Assembly (NCBI GenBank): GCA_027306755.1
Contig: DAHUZE010000073.1
Coordinates: 1 to 34,418, forward strand
Origin: Acidimicrobiaceae bacterium
Lineage (GTDB): Bacteria; Actinomycetota; Acidimicrobiia; Acidimicrobiales; RAAP-2
Reading direction: 5' to 3'
Length of the DNA: 34,418 bases
The notes beneath the pieces are model-generated. The model worked only from the letters and a program-made list of their open reading frames with translations, searched no databases and had not been told where the DNA came from. A program made the position numbers and the translations under genes. Position 1 is the first letter of the stretch, and every line of letters begins with the position of its first letter. Of this stretch, positions 8,367 to 16,625 are shown piece after piece.

Positions 8367-8708
8367 CCCTTCGCCTGCTCCCGCAGGTCGTTGGCCGCTT
8401 CGGCTGCTGAGTCACCGAGCTGCTCTGCTGCGTGCTCGGCCTGCCCTTGGACGGCGCCGGCCGCTCCATCTTGGATGCTGGCACAAGCGACGCTCCGAGG
8501 ACTCCCAAGCCGAGTGCGATCAGGCCGGCGGCAAGCGGGGTGTCCTGCGTGGCACCGACAACCTGGTGGGGTGCCTGCCCGCCGGCGGCACCCCGCCCCG
8601 GAGCGGCAACCTGGTCGCTGCGCCCAGCTAGTCGGTCTGCGCCAGGGCTTGTCCCTGCAGATGGGCCTTCGCGTCGTCCAAGAGCGCGCTCACGTGCAGC
8701 TTGCCCCC
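8363..8708 (-). pseudogene. Decayed gene for a small helical membrane-associated protein (DUF3618/YtxH-like)
   Basis: Three minus-strand frames together spell one plausible protein. Plus positions about 8708-8631 give HVSALLDDAKAHLQGQALAQTD and then a stop. About 8630-8470 in another frame gives DRLAGRSDQVAA and PLAAGLIALGLGVLGASLVP, a membrane helix. About 8466-8363 in a third frame gives GQAEHAAEQLGDSAAEAAND and ends in REQAKG with a stop. This order (helical repeat, hydrophobic segment, Ala/Glu-rich amphipathic tail) resembles the actinobacterial DUF3618/YtxH-like stress proteins. At least two frameshifts are needed, so it is read as a pseudogene or as carrying sequencing errors. It converges on, and overlaps, the stop of the aldo/keto reductase gene. 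Confidence 0.5.
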
Positions 8709-8891
8709 CTGCCTGCCCGCTCGGAGCCGACCGCACGCGGGCCCTCGCCGAAGCGAACAAGCCGAGGCGACTGTCCGGACAGGGGGTTCACCGCCTGCGT
8801 CGTCGGTGATCGATTGGCGGCAGCGATACCCCGGCCTGCGGCCTCCCACGCTCCCACGAGCGCAAAGTTCCGGGCTCCCTCCCTGGAACGG

Positions 8892-8935
8892 CGGTTGGAT
8901 GGCGATTGGATGGCGGTTGGATGGCGGTTGGCGGG
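8892..8935. repeat. 11-bp tandem repeat (minisatellite), about four copies
   Basis: Four consecutive units follow the pattern CGGTTGGATGG: exact at 8892-8902, CGATTGGATGG at 8903-8913, exact at 8914-8924, and CGGTTGGCGGG at 8925-8935. The repeat lies in non-coding sequence between the decayed minus-strand gene and the YihY gene. Confidence 0.85.
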
Positions 8936-9090
8936 CGGTGCGTGGCGATGAGCGGCGGCTTGTGCGGGGAGATCGCGGGGCGTGGGTCAGATCCTCCCCG
9001 GCGGGTAAGCACACGAGGACGACCGCGCCAGCGCCGGCGCCGCGGCGGATCGCGGCGGGAAGGCGTGCGGGCGTCAAGGCGAGTTCCGGG

Positions 9091-10101
9091 ATGGACCACG
9101 AGACGGGAACGAGCAGCATGCAGAGATCGGCCCAGCAACCGTCCGAAGATTCGATCGTCAACGTCGTTGGCGAGGGGAGCGGCGCAGTGCACCCGGCACA
9201 GTTCGATTCGCACAACTGGCGTGGCACGTTGCAACGGACGAAGGCTCGGATCAAGGACGACCGCGTCACCATGGCCGCGGGAAGCCTCGCCTACCATTGG
9301 TTCCTGGCACTGTTTCCCGCGGTCATCGCCGCCCTCGGGGTGCTCACCCTCGTGCACGTGGGGACGGCGACATTGCACCGGCTCACCCATGGCATCTCCA
9401 AGGCCCTTCCATCGGGCACCGCGGGCGTCTTCAATGCGGCGGTCCGGGCAGCAACGAAGAAGGCTGCCGCATCTACGGTCGCGGTGATCGTCGGCATTGC
9501 CGTCGCACTGTGGAGTGCCTCGAGCGGGATCGCCGTTCTGCAACAGGCTCTCGATATCGCCTATGAGGTGCAATCAGACCGGAAGTTCCTCGCCCGTCGC
9601 ATCCACAGCTTTCCCATCATGGTCCTGATCGCCGTCGTGGGGGGCTGTGCAGCAGCGCTGATCGTGTTCGGGCAGCCCATCGGAGCCGCCATCAGGGGCG
9701 CGATCCCGATCAGCGGTGCGGCGTTCACGGTGGTCTGGACGGTCGTCAGATGGGCCGTCACGCTGATGCTGCTGACCGCCCTGTTCTCTGCCGTCTACCA
9801 CTTCGCGCCGAACCGCAAGAGCCCCTCTTGGCGATGGGTGAGCATCGGTGGAATGGTCGCCACGGCGGTATTCCTCGTTGCGTCGCTCGGATTCTCGTAC
9901 TACGTCAGTGCCTTCGGCTCGTACTCGAAGACGTACGGGGCGTTTGCCGGCGTCGCAATTCTCATCTTCTGGCTGTGGCTCGTCGGGTTGGCGGTGCTCG
10001 TCGGCGGAGAGATCAATGCCGAGGTCGAGCGCGAGGCGGCCGCGAAGGCCACGGGGAGGAACGAGCCGGCCACGGTGGCTTCACCATCAGGGCGGCGGTA
10101 G
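9091..10101 (+). CDS. YihY/virulence factor BrkB family membrane protein
   Basis: A polytopic inner-membrane protein of the YihY/BrkB (formerly 'RNase BN') family, function not firmly known. Conserved family features are MAAGSLAYHWFLALFPAVIA, the central hydrophobic helices, YHFAPNRKSPSWRWVSIGG, and the C-terminal YSKTYGAFAGVAILIFWLWL followed by GGEINAEVE, which is diagnostic. About six membrane segments are visible. The frame is open from 8701, but the upstream part includes the minisatellite and is Arg/Pro-rich shadow sequence. ATG 9091 (after AAGGCGAG) or ATG 9118 are the realistic starts; 336 or 327 residues are usual for the family. Base composition seems slightly less GC-rich than the neighbours. 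Confidence 0.85.
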   Translation: MDHETGTSSMQRSAQQPSEDSIVNVVGEGSGAVHPAQFDSHNWRGTLQRTKARIKDDRVTMAAGSLAYHWFLALFPAVIAALGVLTLVHVGTATLHRLTHGISKALPSGTAGVFNAAVRAATKKAAASTVAVIVGIAVALWSASSGIAVLQQALDIAYEVQSDRKFLARRIHSFPIMVLIAVVGGCAAALIVFGQPIGAAIRGAIPISGAAFTVVWTVVRWAVTLMLLTALFSAVYHFAPNRKSPSWRWVSIGGMVATAVFLVASLGFSYYVSAFGSYSKTYGAFAGVAILIFWLWLVGLAVLVGGEINAEVEREAAAKATGRNEPATVASPSGRR

Positions 10102-10175
10102 CCAGTGGGGAGGCTACCCGTCTTCCAGCGCATCCTCCGGATGTTTATTGCAACATAAATGGATATTGGTCGGTG

Positions 10176-10249
10176 TGGAGGCGATGGGACTTGAACCCAC
10201 GAACCTCTTGACTGCCAGTCAAGCGCTCTACCAACTGAGCTACGCCCCC
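10176..10249 (-). tRNA. tRNA-Ala (anticodon GGC)
   Basis: The minus strand folds as a cloverleaf: acceptor GGGGGCG pairs with CGCCTCC, D stem GCTC/GAGC, anticodon arm CTTGA-CTGGCAG-TCAAG with anticodon GGC, and T arm GTGGG-TTCAAGT-CCCAT. The acceptor has the G3-U70 wobble pair that is the identity element for alanine, with A as discriminator. CCA is not encoded. The variable loop AGGTTC is one base longer than usual. It decodes GCC, a very frequent codon in this genome. Confidence 0.95.
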
Positions 10250-10368
10250 GAGGTCGGACGCACACGTTACCAGCAGATGGCCGTGCACAGTACCTGGGAG
10301 GGCGTCGTGGCCTGGCCCCCGCGGCGGGGATCTCGGGGCTGGGGCCATCGGCGGTAGCATCGCCGCCC

Positions 10369-12858
10369 ATGGCACGGGCCTACGACGCGCAGGCGATCGA
10401 GCAGAAGTGGCAGGCCAGATGGCGTGACGAGGGCACGTTCGAGGTAGACAACGACGACCCGAGGCCGCCTTTCTACGCCCTGTGCATGTACCCCTATCCG
10501 TCCGGGCCAGCCCACCAGGGGCACGTCCGGAACTACACCTTCGGGGACCTGGTCACCCGCTACCAGCGGATGCAGGGCAGAGCCGTGCTGTCTCCCCTGG
10601 GCTTCGACTCCTTCGGTCTGCCGGCTGAGAACGCGGCCATCCGGACCGGCACCCACCCGAGGGAGTTCACTGAGGCCCGGATCGCCGAGCTGAAGGAGTC
10701 GCTGGTGCGGCTGGGTGCGGTCTACGACTGGCGCCGCGAGGTCCGGAGCCACGATCCGAGCTACATCCACTGGAACCAGGTGATCTTCCTCCGGTTCTTG
10801 GAGGCCGGCCTCGCCTACCGGGCCAACGCCCCCGTCAACTGGTGCCCGGGGTGCCAGACGGTGCTGGCCAACGAGCAGGTCCTGGCCGACGGGACGTGCG
10901 AGCGGTCCGGGGACCCGGTTGTCACCCGGGACCTCGAACAGTGGTTCTTTCGCATCACCGGCTACGCCGACGAGTTGCTGGACGCCCTCGAGGACCTGGA
11001 GTGGCCAGAGCGGGTGAAGGTGATGCAGCGCAACTGGATCGGCCGGTCCGAGGGGGCCGAGATCGACCTGGCGGTTGCGGGCCGTCCCGGCATGACCCTC
11101 ACCGTCTTCACCACCCGACCGGACACGCTCTTCGGCATGACCTATGCCGTGATGGCGCCCGAGCACCCGCTGGTGGACGAGCTCACCGCCGAGGCGTGCC
11201 GATCCGACGTGGAGGACCTCCGCGAGCGGGCGGCGAGTGAGTCGGAGATCCAGCGCATGTCGTCGGCCGAGGCCGGCCCGCTGGACAAGCGGGGGGCGTT
11301 CACGGGCAGCTCCGTCGTGAACCCCTTCACCGGGGACGAGGTGCCCCTGTTCGTCGCCGACTACGTCCTCATGCGCTACGGGACGGGGGCCATCATGGCC
11401 GTCCCGGCCGAGGACCAGCGCGACTGGGCGTTCGCCAAGCTCCACCGCCTGCCGGTGGTGCGCACCGTCGCGCCGCCGGCAGGCTGGGACGAGCAGGGTG
11501 GGGAGGCGTACAGCGGCGACGGCGCCAAGATCAACAGTGGGTTCCTCAACGGCTTGGGCGTGGCGGACGCCAAGGCGCGGGCCATCGAGCGCCTGGAGGA
11601 GCAGGGCATCGGCCGGAGCACGGTCAACTACCGCTTGCGTGACTGGCTGGTCTCGCGCCAGAGGTTCTGGGGATGCCCCATCCCGATCGTCCACTGCCCG
11701 GTCCATGGGCCGGTGCCCGTGCCGACGGACCAGCTCCCGGTGCTCGCGCCCACAGACGTCGAGTTCCTGCCCACCGGGCAGTCGCCCCTCGCCGCCCACC
11801 AGGGGTTCCTCCACACGACTTGCCCGGTGTGCGGGGGCCCGGCCACGCGTGAGACCGACACGATGGACACGTTCGTGGACTCGAGCTGGTACTTCCTGCG
11901 CTTCTGCGACCCGTTCGACGCGAACGAGGCCATCGAGCCGGCCGCCGCCATCCGCTGGATGCCAGTGGACCAGTACATCGGGGGCATCGAGCACGCGATC
12001 CTGCACCTGATGTACGCCCGCTTCTACACCCGGGCGCTCGTGGACGTGGGCCTGGCCCCCGCCGGCCTGGGCCGCGAGCCGTTCCGCCGGCTCTTCACCC
12101 AGGGCATGATCCGCATGGACGGTTCCAAGATGTCCAAGTCCAAGGGGAACCTGATCGCCCCCTCGCGCTACTACGACACGGTGGGCGCCGACGCTCTCCG
12201 GCTCTTCCACCTGTTTGTGGGGCCGCCCACGGACGACTTCGACTGGACGGACCAGACGGACGAGGTGATCGAGGGGTGTGGCCGGTTCCTGGACCGGCTG
12301 TGGCGGCTCGCGGCGCCCCGCGGCCCGGACGCCGCCGAGGCTGCCTCCGGGCGCACCGGACCGCTCACCGGTGAGGACGATGCCGTCCGCCGGACGGTGC
12401 ACCGGGCCATCCAGCAGGTCCAGTCCGACATCGAGCGCTGGTCCTACAACACGGCCGTCGCCCACTGCATGGAGCTGGCCAACGTCTTGCGCGCCTACGC
12501 CCGCAAGGACCCGAACGCCGGGGTGCTGGCGGCGGGCTGCGACACCCTGCTGCTGCTGCTGGCGCCGATGACCCCTCACCTCGCTTGTGAGCTGTGGGAA
12601 CGCCGGCACGGGACCCGGCTCGAGACCCAACCCTGGCCTTCCTTCGACGCGTCTCTGGTGGCCGAGGAGACGGTGACCATGGTTGTGCAAGTGAACGGCA
12701 AGGTTCGGGACCGGGTGCAGGTGCCGGCCACCATCGGCGAAGAGGATGCCCAGGCAGCGGTCCTCACGTCGCCGAGGGTGATCGAGGCCCTGGGCGGTGC
12801 GGCGCCGGCCCGCGTGGTGGTCCGCGTGCCCCGCCTGGTGAACATCGTCACCGCTTGA
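10369..12858 (+). CDS. leuS: Leucyl-tRNA synthetase
   Basis: The class Ia synthetase that charges tRNA-Leu in the cytoplasm, 829 residues (bacterial LeuRS is usually 800-970). The class I signature appears as YPYPSGPAHQGH near residues 42-53, a variant of HxGH. The editing domain CP1 carries TTRPDTLFGMTYAVMAPEHP and GTGAIMAVPAEDQRDWAFA. A Cys pair motif CPVCGG precedes ETDTMDTFVDSSWYFLR, and GSKMSKSKGN is the KMSKS loop. The anticodon-binding and C-terminal tRNA-binding parts follow, ending in a VQVNGKVRDRVQVPA stretch. TAGCAT (10355-10360) lies 8 bases before the ATG, suggesting a leaderless start. Its 3' end overlaps the convergent oxidoreductase gene by 11 bases. Confidence 0.97.
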   Translation: MARAYDAQAIEQKWQARWRDEGTFEVDNDDPRPPFYALCMYPYPSGPAHQGHVRNYTFGDLVTRYQRMQGRAVLSPLGFDSFGLPAENAAIRTGTHPREFTEARIAELKESLVRLGAVYDWRREVRSHDPSYIHWNQVIFLRFLEAGLAYRANAPVNWCPGCQTVLANEQVLADGTCERSGDPVVTRDLEQWFFRITGYADELLDALEDLEWPERVKVMQRNWIGRSEGAEIDLAVAGRPGMTLTVFTTRPDTLFGMTYAVMAPEHPLVDELTAEACRSDVEDLRERAASESEIQRMSSAEAGPLDKRGAFTGSSVVNPFTGDEVPLFVADYVLMRYGTGAIMAVPAEDQRDWAFAKLHRLPVVRTVAPPAGWDEQGGEAYSGDGAKINSGFLNGLGVADAKARAIERLEEQGIGRSTVNYRLRDWLVSRQRFWGCPIPIVHCPVHGPVPVPTDQLPVLAPTDVEFLPTGQSPLAAHQGFLHTTCPVCGGPATRETDTMDTFVDSSWYFLRFCDPFDANEAIEPAAAIRWMPVDQYIGGIEHAILHLMYARFYTRALVDVGLAPAGLGREPFRRLFTQGMIRMDGSKMSKSKGNLIAPSRYYDTVGADALRLFHLFVGPPTDDFDWTDQTDEVIEGCGRFLDRLWRLAAPRGPDAAEAASGRTGPLTGEDDAVRRTVHRAIQQVQSDIERWSYNTAVAHCMELANVLRAYARKDPNAGVLAAGCDTLLLLLAPMTPHLACELWERRHGTRLETQPWPSFDASLVAEETVTMVVQVNGKVRDRVQVPATIGEEDAQAAVLTSPRVIEALGGAAPARVVVRVPRLVNIVTA

Positions 12859-13849
12859 GGGCGGCGATCACCTCGGCCAAGTGGCCCTCGGGCAGCGGGG
12901 CATAGAAGCTGAAGCGGTCCACGATGCCGTTCCAGCGCTCCTTGATGCGGGCGGCCACCTCGTCTGGGGGCGCGACCACGCAGAAGGTCTCGAGCACGGT
13001 TGTGTCGATGAGCTCGCCCATGGTGGCCCACTCGCCCCGCTTGCTCCGGGCATTGAGCTCCGGCTGGAGGTCGCCCCACCCGTGTAGCTCCAGGACCGGG
13101 CGGTACGCGGGGGTGGAGCCGTAGAACGCAAGCTGGGCTCTCGCCGCGGCCGCGCTGGCTGCCATCTCCTTCGCGGTGGCCCCGGTCACCACGAAGCCGG
13201 GGAGCGCCACGGTGAGGTCGGCTCGGGACTTGCCGGTCGCCGCCGCACCGCGCTCGAGAGCCGGGATGCTGACCTCGGAAAGATAGCGGGCCGTCGTGAA
13301 GGGATGGACCAGCAGGCCGTCCCCGGCCTCTCCCGCGACCTCGGCCATGCGCGCCCCGACCGCCGCCACCAGGATGCGGGGGTTTCCGTACGGGTTTGGG
13401 CCCGGGTTGAAGAAGGGCGTCATGAGGGTGTGGGTGTAGAACTCGCCGCGGAAGGCCAGGGTTCCGTCCGTCGCCCAAGACGCCCAGATGGCCCGGATGG
13501 CCAGGATGAGCTCGCGCATACGAGGGGCCGGGTGGGACCAGGGCATGGAGAAGCGCTTCGTGATGTGGGGCTTGATCTGCGAGCCGAGGCCGAGGATGAA
13601 GCGGCCCTTGGACAGCTGGTGCATGTCGTTGGCCAGCATGGCCAGGGTCATGGGATTCCGGGCGAAGGCCACGGCGATGCCGGTGGCCAGCTCGATCCGC
13701 TCGGTGGCCTCGGCGGCCACCGCCAGCGGCAGGAACGGGTCGCGCCCCGTTTCCGCCGCCCAAGCGCCGTCGTAGCCGGCGGCCTCCAAGCGCCGGGCCG
13801 CCGCCCCGATCCCGTTCGGGTCGAACCCGAGCGCGCCGTCGATCTTCAC
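12848..13849 (-). CDS. F420-dependent LLM-class oxidoreductase (TIGR03617-like)
   Basis: A luciferase-like monooxygenase (LLM) family protein of 333 residues, a TIM barrel expected to use coenzyme F420. It begins MKIDGALGFDPNGIGAAARR, has GYDGAWAAETGRDPFLPLA, then IELATGIAVAFARNPMTLA, and GRFILGLGSQIKPHITKRF, the pattern of the TIGR03617 subgroup. The start is GTG 13849 with GGAGG 5 bases upstream, overlapping the stop of the PAC2 gene. It is the last gene of a minus-strand trio. The substrate is unknown; oxidation of an alcohol or acyl-CoA related compound is only a guess. Confidence 0.88.
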   Translation of the reverse strand: MKIDGALGFDPNGIGAAARRLEAAGYDGAWAAETGRDPFLPLAVAAEATERIELATGIAVAFARNPMTLAMLANDMHQLSKGRFILGLGSQIKPHITKRFSMPWSHPAPRMRELILAIRAIWASWATDGTLAFRGEFYTHTLMTPFFNPGPNPYGNPRILVAAVGARMAEVAGEAGDGLLVHPFTTARYLSEVSIPALERGAAATGKSRADLTVALPGFVVTGATAKEMAASAAAARAQLAFYGSTPAYRPVLELHGWGDLQPELNARSKRGEWATMGELIDTTVLETFCVVAPPDEVAARIKERWNGIVDRFSFYAPLPEGHLAEVIAALKR

Positions 13850-13857
13850 CGTGCCTC

Positions 13858-14730
13858 CTAGCGCTCCTCGCCCCGGAGGTAGCGCTCGAGCTCAGCCGCC
13901 AGCTCGTCCGCCGAGGGAACCTCCTCCAGGCCCAGCGGGTTTCCCTCGGACGCGTCGATCGCCTCCTCCAACTTGCTCACCATGGCCCCGTGCTCGGCGT
14001 TCCCGGCGATCAGCTCGTCCACCTGGCTCTGGGCCCGGTCACCGGCTGCCCGCAGGACAGTGGCGTCCAGCACCAGCCCCGAGACGGCGGCCAGGCCGTC
14101 CACCAGCGCGGCGCTGGCCATGGGGAACGGCATGGCGGAGACGTAGTGGGGCACTCGGGCCCACAGGCTGATCGTGGGGATGGCGGCCTCTCCGAGACCG
14201 AGCTCGAGTGCCGACAGCGCCCCGGCCGGCACCTCGATCTCCCCCTGGACGACGCCAACCTGGGCAACCAGGTCCGCCGATCCGGCCGGCGCCGTGGCAG
14301 CGAGCTTCACCGGCCGGGTGTGGGGAGCAGGGGCCGGGAACGCGCCCAGCCCGACCACGAGCCGCACTCCGTGCCGCATGGCCAACTGGATGACGTCTTC
14401 GACGAATTCCCGCCAGTGGTAGTCGGGCTCCGGGCCGACCAGGAACAGCATGTCGGCCCCCGCCTGGTCGTGCCCGTGGCGCAGCTGGGTCTTCGGCCAC
14501 AGCAGCTCGGTGGTGACGCCGTTCACGATGCGGGCCACCGGCCGCCGGGCCCGGAGGTCCAAGAAGTAGTCGGCGTCGAAGGTGACGACGCCGACGGCGG
14601 GCGGGTGCTCGCTCAGCAGCTCCACGGCGTTGGCCGCGCCGAGCCCGGCGTCGAGCCAGCCCTCCATGGCCACCACCATGACCGGTGCGTTGAGGACGGG
14701 GGTGGTGTGAACCTTGTAGTGATCGGTCAC
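13858..14730 (-). CDS. PAC2 family protein (proteasome assembly chaperone-like)
   Basis: A 290-residue PAC2-family protein, homologous to archaeal and eukaryotic proteasome assembly chaperones and common in actinobacteria, where the partner is not established. Visible features are VMVVAMEGWLDAGLGAANAV near the start, FDADYFLDLRARRPVARI, LLWPKTQLRHG, MLFLVGPEPDYHWREFVEDV and ISLWARVPHYVSAMPFPMAS. The C-terminal third is a Glu-rich helix with a coiled-coil look ending in ELERYLRGEER. The chosen start GTG 14730 overlaps the phosphotransferase stop by 3 bases, in keeping with translational coupling; the open frame continues to 14871 inside the upstream gene. Confidence 0.87.
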   Translation of the reverse strand: MTDHYKVHTTPVLNAPVMVVAMEGWLDAGLGAANAVELLSEHPPAVGVVTFDADYFLDLRARRPVARIVNGVTTELLWPKTQLRHGHDQAGADMLFLVGPEPDYHWREFVEDVIQLAMRHGVRLVVGLGAFPAPAPHTRPVKLAATAPAGSADLVAQVGVVQGEIEVPAGALSALELGLGEAAIPTISLWARVPHYVSAMPFPMASAALVDGLAAVSGLVLDATVLRAAGDRAQSQVDELIAGNAEHGAMVSKLEEAIDASEGNPLGLEEVPSADELAAELERYLRGEER

Positions 14731-15788
14731 GAGAGCTCGAGGGTAGTGGCCGCCAGTCGGGCCAGGCGAGCCACGGTGGCGGGGACGTGCTCGACGCCCT
14801 GGGGGTCGCCGGCGGCTGCGCCGCCCCGGTAGCGGGCGTAGACGCCCTGGAGGATGCAAGCCAGGCGCCAATACCCGAAAGCCATGAAGAAGGCGATGTC
14901 GCCTACGTCACGGCCCGACGTCGCGGCGTAGCGGGCAACAAGCTCCTCACCGGTGGGGAAGCCTCGCAGGGCGCTGGCGGGCGTGCGCCCGAGGATGGGG
15001 GCGCCGTCGTCGGGAAGCGACCAGTAGTCGAGCAGCGTGCCCAGGTCGGCCATGGGGTCTCCCAGGGTGCACAGCTCCCAGTCCAAAACTGCGGCCACGT
15101 CCCCCTGCGCCGTCACCACCGCGTTGTCGAGCCGGAAGTCCCCGTGGACGATCGTCGTCTCCCGCTGGGGCGGCACGCGCCGGGCCAGGGATTCGCCCAC
15201 GGCTTCGACGGCGCCCGGCTCCTCCACGCCCGCCGCCGCGGACTGGGCGAACTGTGCGGACCACCGGCGGAGCTGCCGATCCACGTAGGCGTCGCGACGG
15301 GCGAGCGTCCCGAGGCCCACGGCGTCCACGTCCACCCGGTGCAGCTCGGCCAGGGCGTCGGCCAGCTGCTCGCCCGTCCGCCGGCGGGCGCGCAGGTCCG
15401 GCATGGCCTCCTCGGCTGTGGGAGCGTCCCGCAGGACCAGGCCCTCCACGAACGACATCACGTAGAACGGGGCTCCGGTGACCGACGGGTCGTCGCACAC
15501 CCCGAGCGCAACGGGGACGGGGACCGGCGTCGTTGAGAGGGCCCGGAGGATGCGGTGCTCCCGGCCCATGTCGTGGGCGGTTGGCAGGACGTGGCTGGTC
15601 GGCGGGCGCCGGAGGGCCAGCGACCGACCGCCGACGTCGTCAACCCGGAACGTGAGGTTGGAGCGACCGCCGGCCACCAGCTCGAAGCGAAACGGGGGTG
15701 CCACTCCGGGTACGGTGGCCGCGATCCACTCGGTCACCGAGGCGATCCGGATCCCGTCCACTGCGGACGGGTCGGCGGCGGTGCCCAT
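14727..15788 (-). CDS. Phosphotransferase family protein (APH/ACAD10-like kinase fold)
   Basis: A 353-residue aminoglycoside-phosphotransferase-fold protein. The catalytic loop is IVHGDFRLDN and the metal-binding segment is VLDWELCTLGDPMADLG, as in the actinobacterial group related to the kinase domain of ACAD10, which is commonly found with acyl-CoA dehydrogenases. The N-terminal lobe contains ELVAGGRSNLTFRV and LALRRPP, where the Arg stands where a Lys is frequent. No resistance function is implied. It is the first gene of the trio with PAC2 and LLM. TAGCGT lies 6 bases before its ATG on the minus strand, a likely leaderless promoter. Confidence 0.88.
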   Translation of the reverse strand: MGTAADPSAVDGIRIASVTEWIAATVPGVAPPFRFELVAGGRSNLTFRVDDVGGRSLALRRPPTSHVLPTAHDMGREHRILRALSTTPVPVPVALGVCDDPSVTGAPFYVMSFVEGLVLRDAPTAEEAMPDLRARRRTGEQLADALAELHRVDVDAVGLGTLARRDAYVDRQLRRWSAQFAQSAAAGVEEPGAVEAVGESLARRVPPQRETTIVHGDFRLDNAVVTAQGDVAAVLDWELCTLGDPMADLGTLLDYWSLPDDGAPILGRTPASALRGFPTGEELVARYAATSGRDVGDIAFFMAFGYWRLACILQGVYARYRGGAAAGDPQGVEHVPATVARLARLAATTLELS

Positions 15789-15845
15789 CGCGTGACGCTA
15801 GCGCCCACCGGCCCGCAGCCGTGAAGGAACCGGTATCGTCCAGGA
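15789..15845. promoter_or_regulatory. Divergent leaderless promoters between phosphotransferase and thioredoxin genes
   Basis: The 57-base gap holds two -10-like hexamers pointing outward. TAGCGT on the minus strand (15800-15795) is 6 bases from the ATG at 15788, and TATCGT on the plus strand (15834-15839) is 6 bases from the ATG at 15846. No Shine-Dalgarno is seen on either side and no clear -35 boxes are recognisable. Confidence 0.5.
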
Positions 15846-16550
15846 ATGGTGGACGTCACGGATGCCACGTTCCAGCAGGCGGTGCTCGACCGGTCGGCAG
15901 AGGTGCCGGTGGTGGTGGATCTCTGGGCTCCGTGGTGCGGTCCGTGCCGCACGTTGGGACCGATGTTGGAGCAGGCCGTCGCCGCCACTGGAGGGGCGGT
16001 GGAGCTGGCCAAGGTCAACGTGGACGAGAGCCCCCAGGTGGCTTCCACGTTCCAGGTCCAGTCCATTCCCGCGGTCTTCGCCCTGCGGGACGGGAACGTG
16101 GTGGACGGGTTCGTCGGAGCGGTTCCCCAGGCAGAGGTCGACGCGTTCGTGGGCCGGCTGGCCCCGCCTCCGAGCGAAGCGGACCAACTGGCGGCCAAGG
16201 GGGACGAGCAGTCGTTGCGCCAGGCCCTGGAGATCGAGCGCGGCCATCCGGGTGCGGTAACGGCCCTGGCACGGCTCCTTGTCGACCGGGGGGAGCCGGA
16301 CGAGGCCCTGGAGCTGCTGGGGCGGGTGCCTGAGACGGCGGACGTCCGGGCCCTGGCCGCAGAAGCCCGGCTGGCGGCTCGTGGCGGGGGGCCCGGCGCG
16401 GACGTTACGGCCCGCTTGGACGGCTTGCTGGATCGGGTGCGTGACGACGAGGACGCCCGCCAGGAGTACGTGGACCTGCTGGAGACGCTCGGGACGGACG
16501 ACCCCCGTACCGGCACGTACCGCCGGGCGCTGGCCAGCCGGCTCTTCTAG
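15846..16550 (+). CDS. Thioredoxin-domain/TPR-like co-chaperone (CnoX/YbbN type)
   Basis: A 234-residue protein with an N-terminal thioredoxin domain (about 1-105), holding the redox-active WCGPC in VVVDLWAPWCGPCRTLGPML and the cis-proline region FQVQSIPAVFALRDG. Residues about 115-234 form Ala/Leu-rich helical repeats (AVTALARLLVDRGEPDEALE) like the TPR part of CnoX/YbbN. Those proteins hold oxidised or unfolded clients and hand them to chaperones. Both cysteines are intact, so disulfide exchange is possible, unlike in E. coli CnoX, where the first Cys is Ser. It stands alone between two minus-strand units. Confidence 0.88.
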   Translation: MVDVTDATFQQAVLDRSAEVPVVVDLWAPWCGPCRTLGPMLEQAVAATGGAVELAKVNVDESPQVASTFQVQSIPAVFALRDGNVVDGFVGAVPQAEVDAFVGRLAPPPSEADQLAAKGDEQSLRQALEIERGHPGAVTALARLLVDRGEPDEALELLGRVPETADVRALAAEARLAARGGGPGADVTARLDGLLDRVRDDEDARQEYVDLLETLGTDDPRTGTYRRALASRLF

Positions 16551-16625
16551 GCGCCCGGTCCGGGACCTCGAGACAGCGCCGCGGCGCTCGCACGTCGGAG
16601 CTGCAACCCGCCGGCCCTCGGGCCG

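Noticed and set aside
8701-9090. N-terminal extension of the YihY frame
   Set aside because: It runs through the 11-bp minisatellite and low-complexity sequence with no resemblance to the family.
10141-10175. attL/attR site at tRNA-Ala
   Set aside because: No integrase gene and no second copy of the tRNA 3' end were found in the window, so only a weak suspicion of an islet is kept.
16551-16625. Bidirectional terminator between the thioredoxin and GGDEF-EAL genes
   Set aside because: A 14-bp palindrome (16575-16588) and a short GGCC stem (16613-16624) exist, but stems are short and no T-tract follows, so they are not listed as a terminator.
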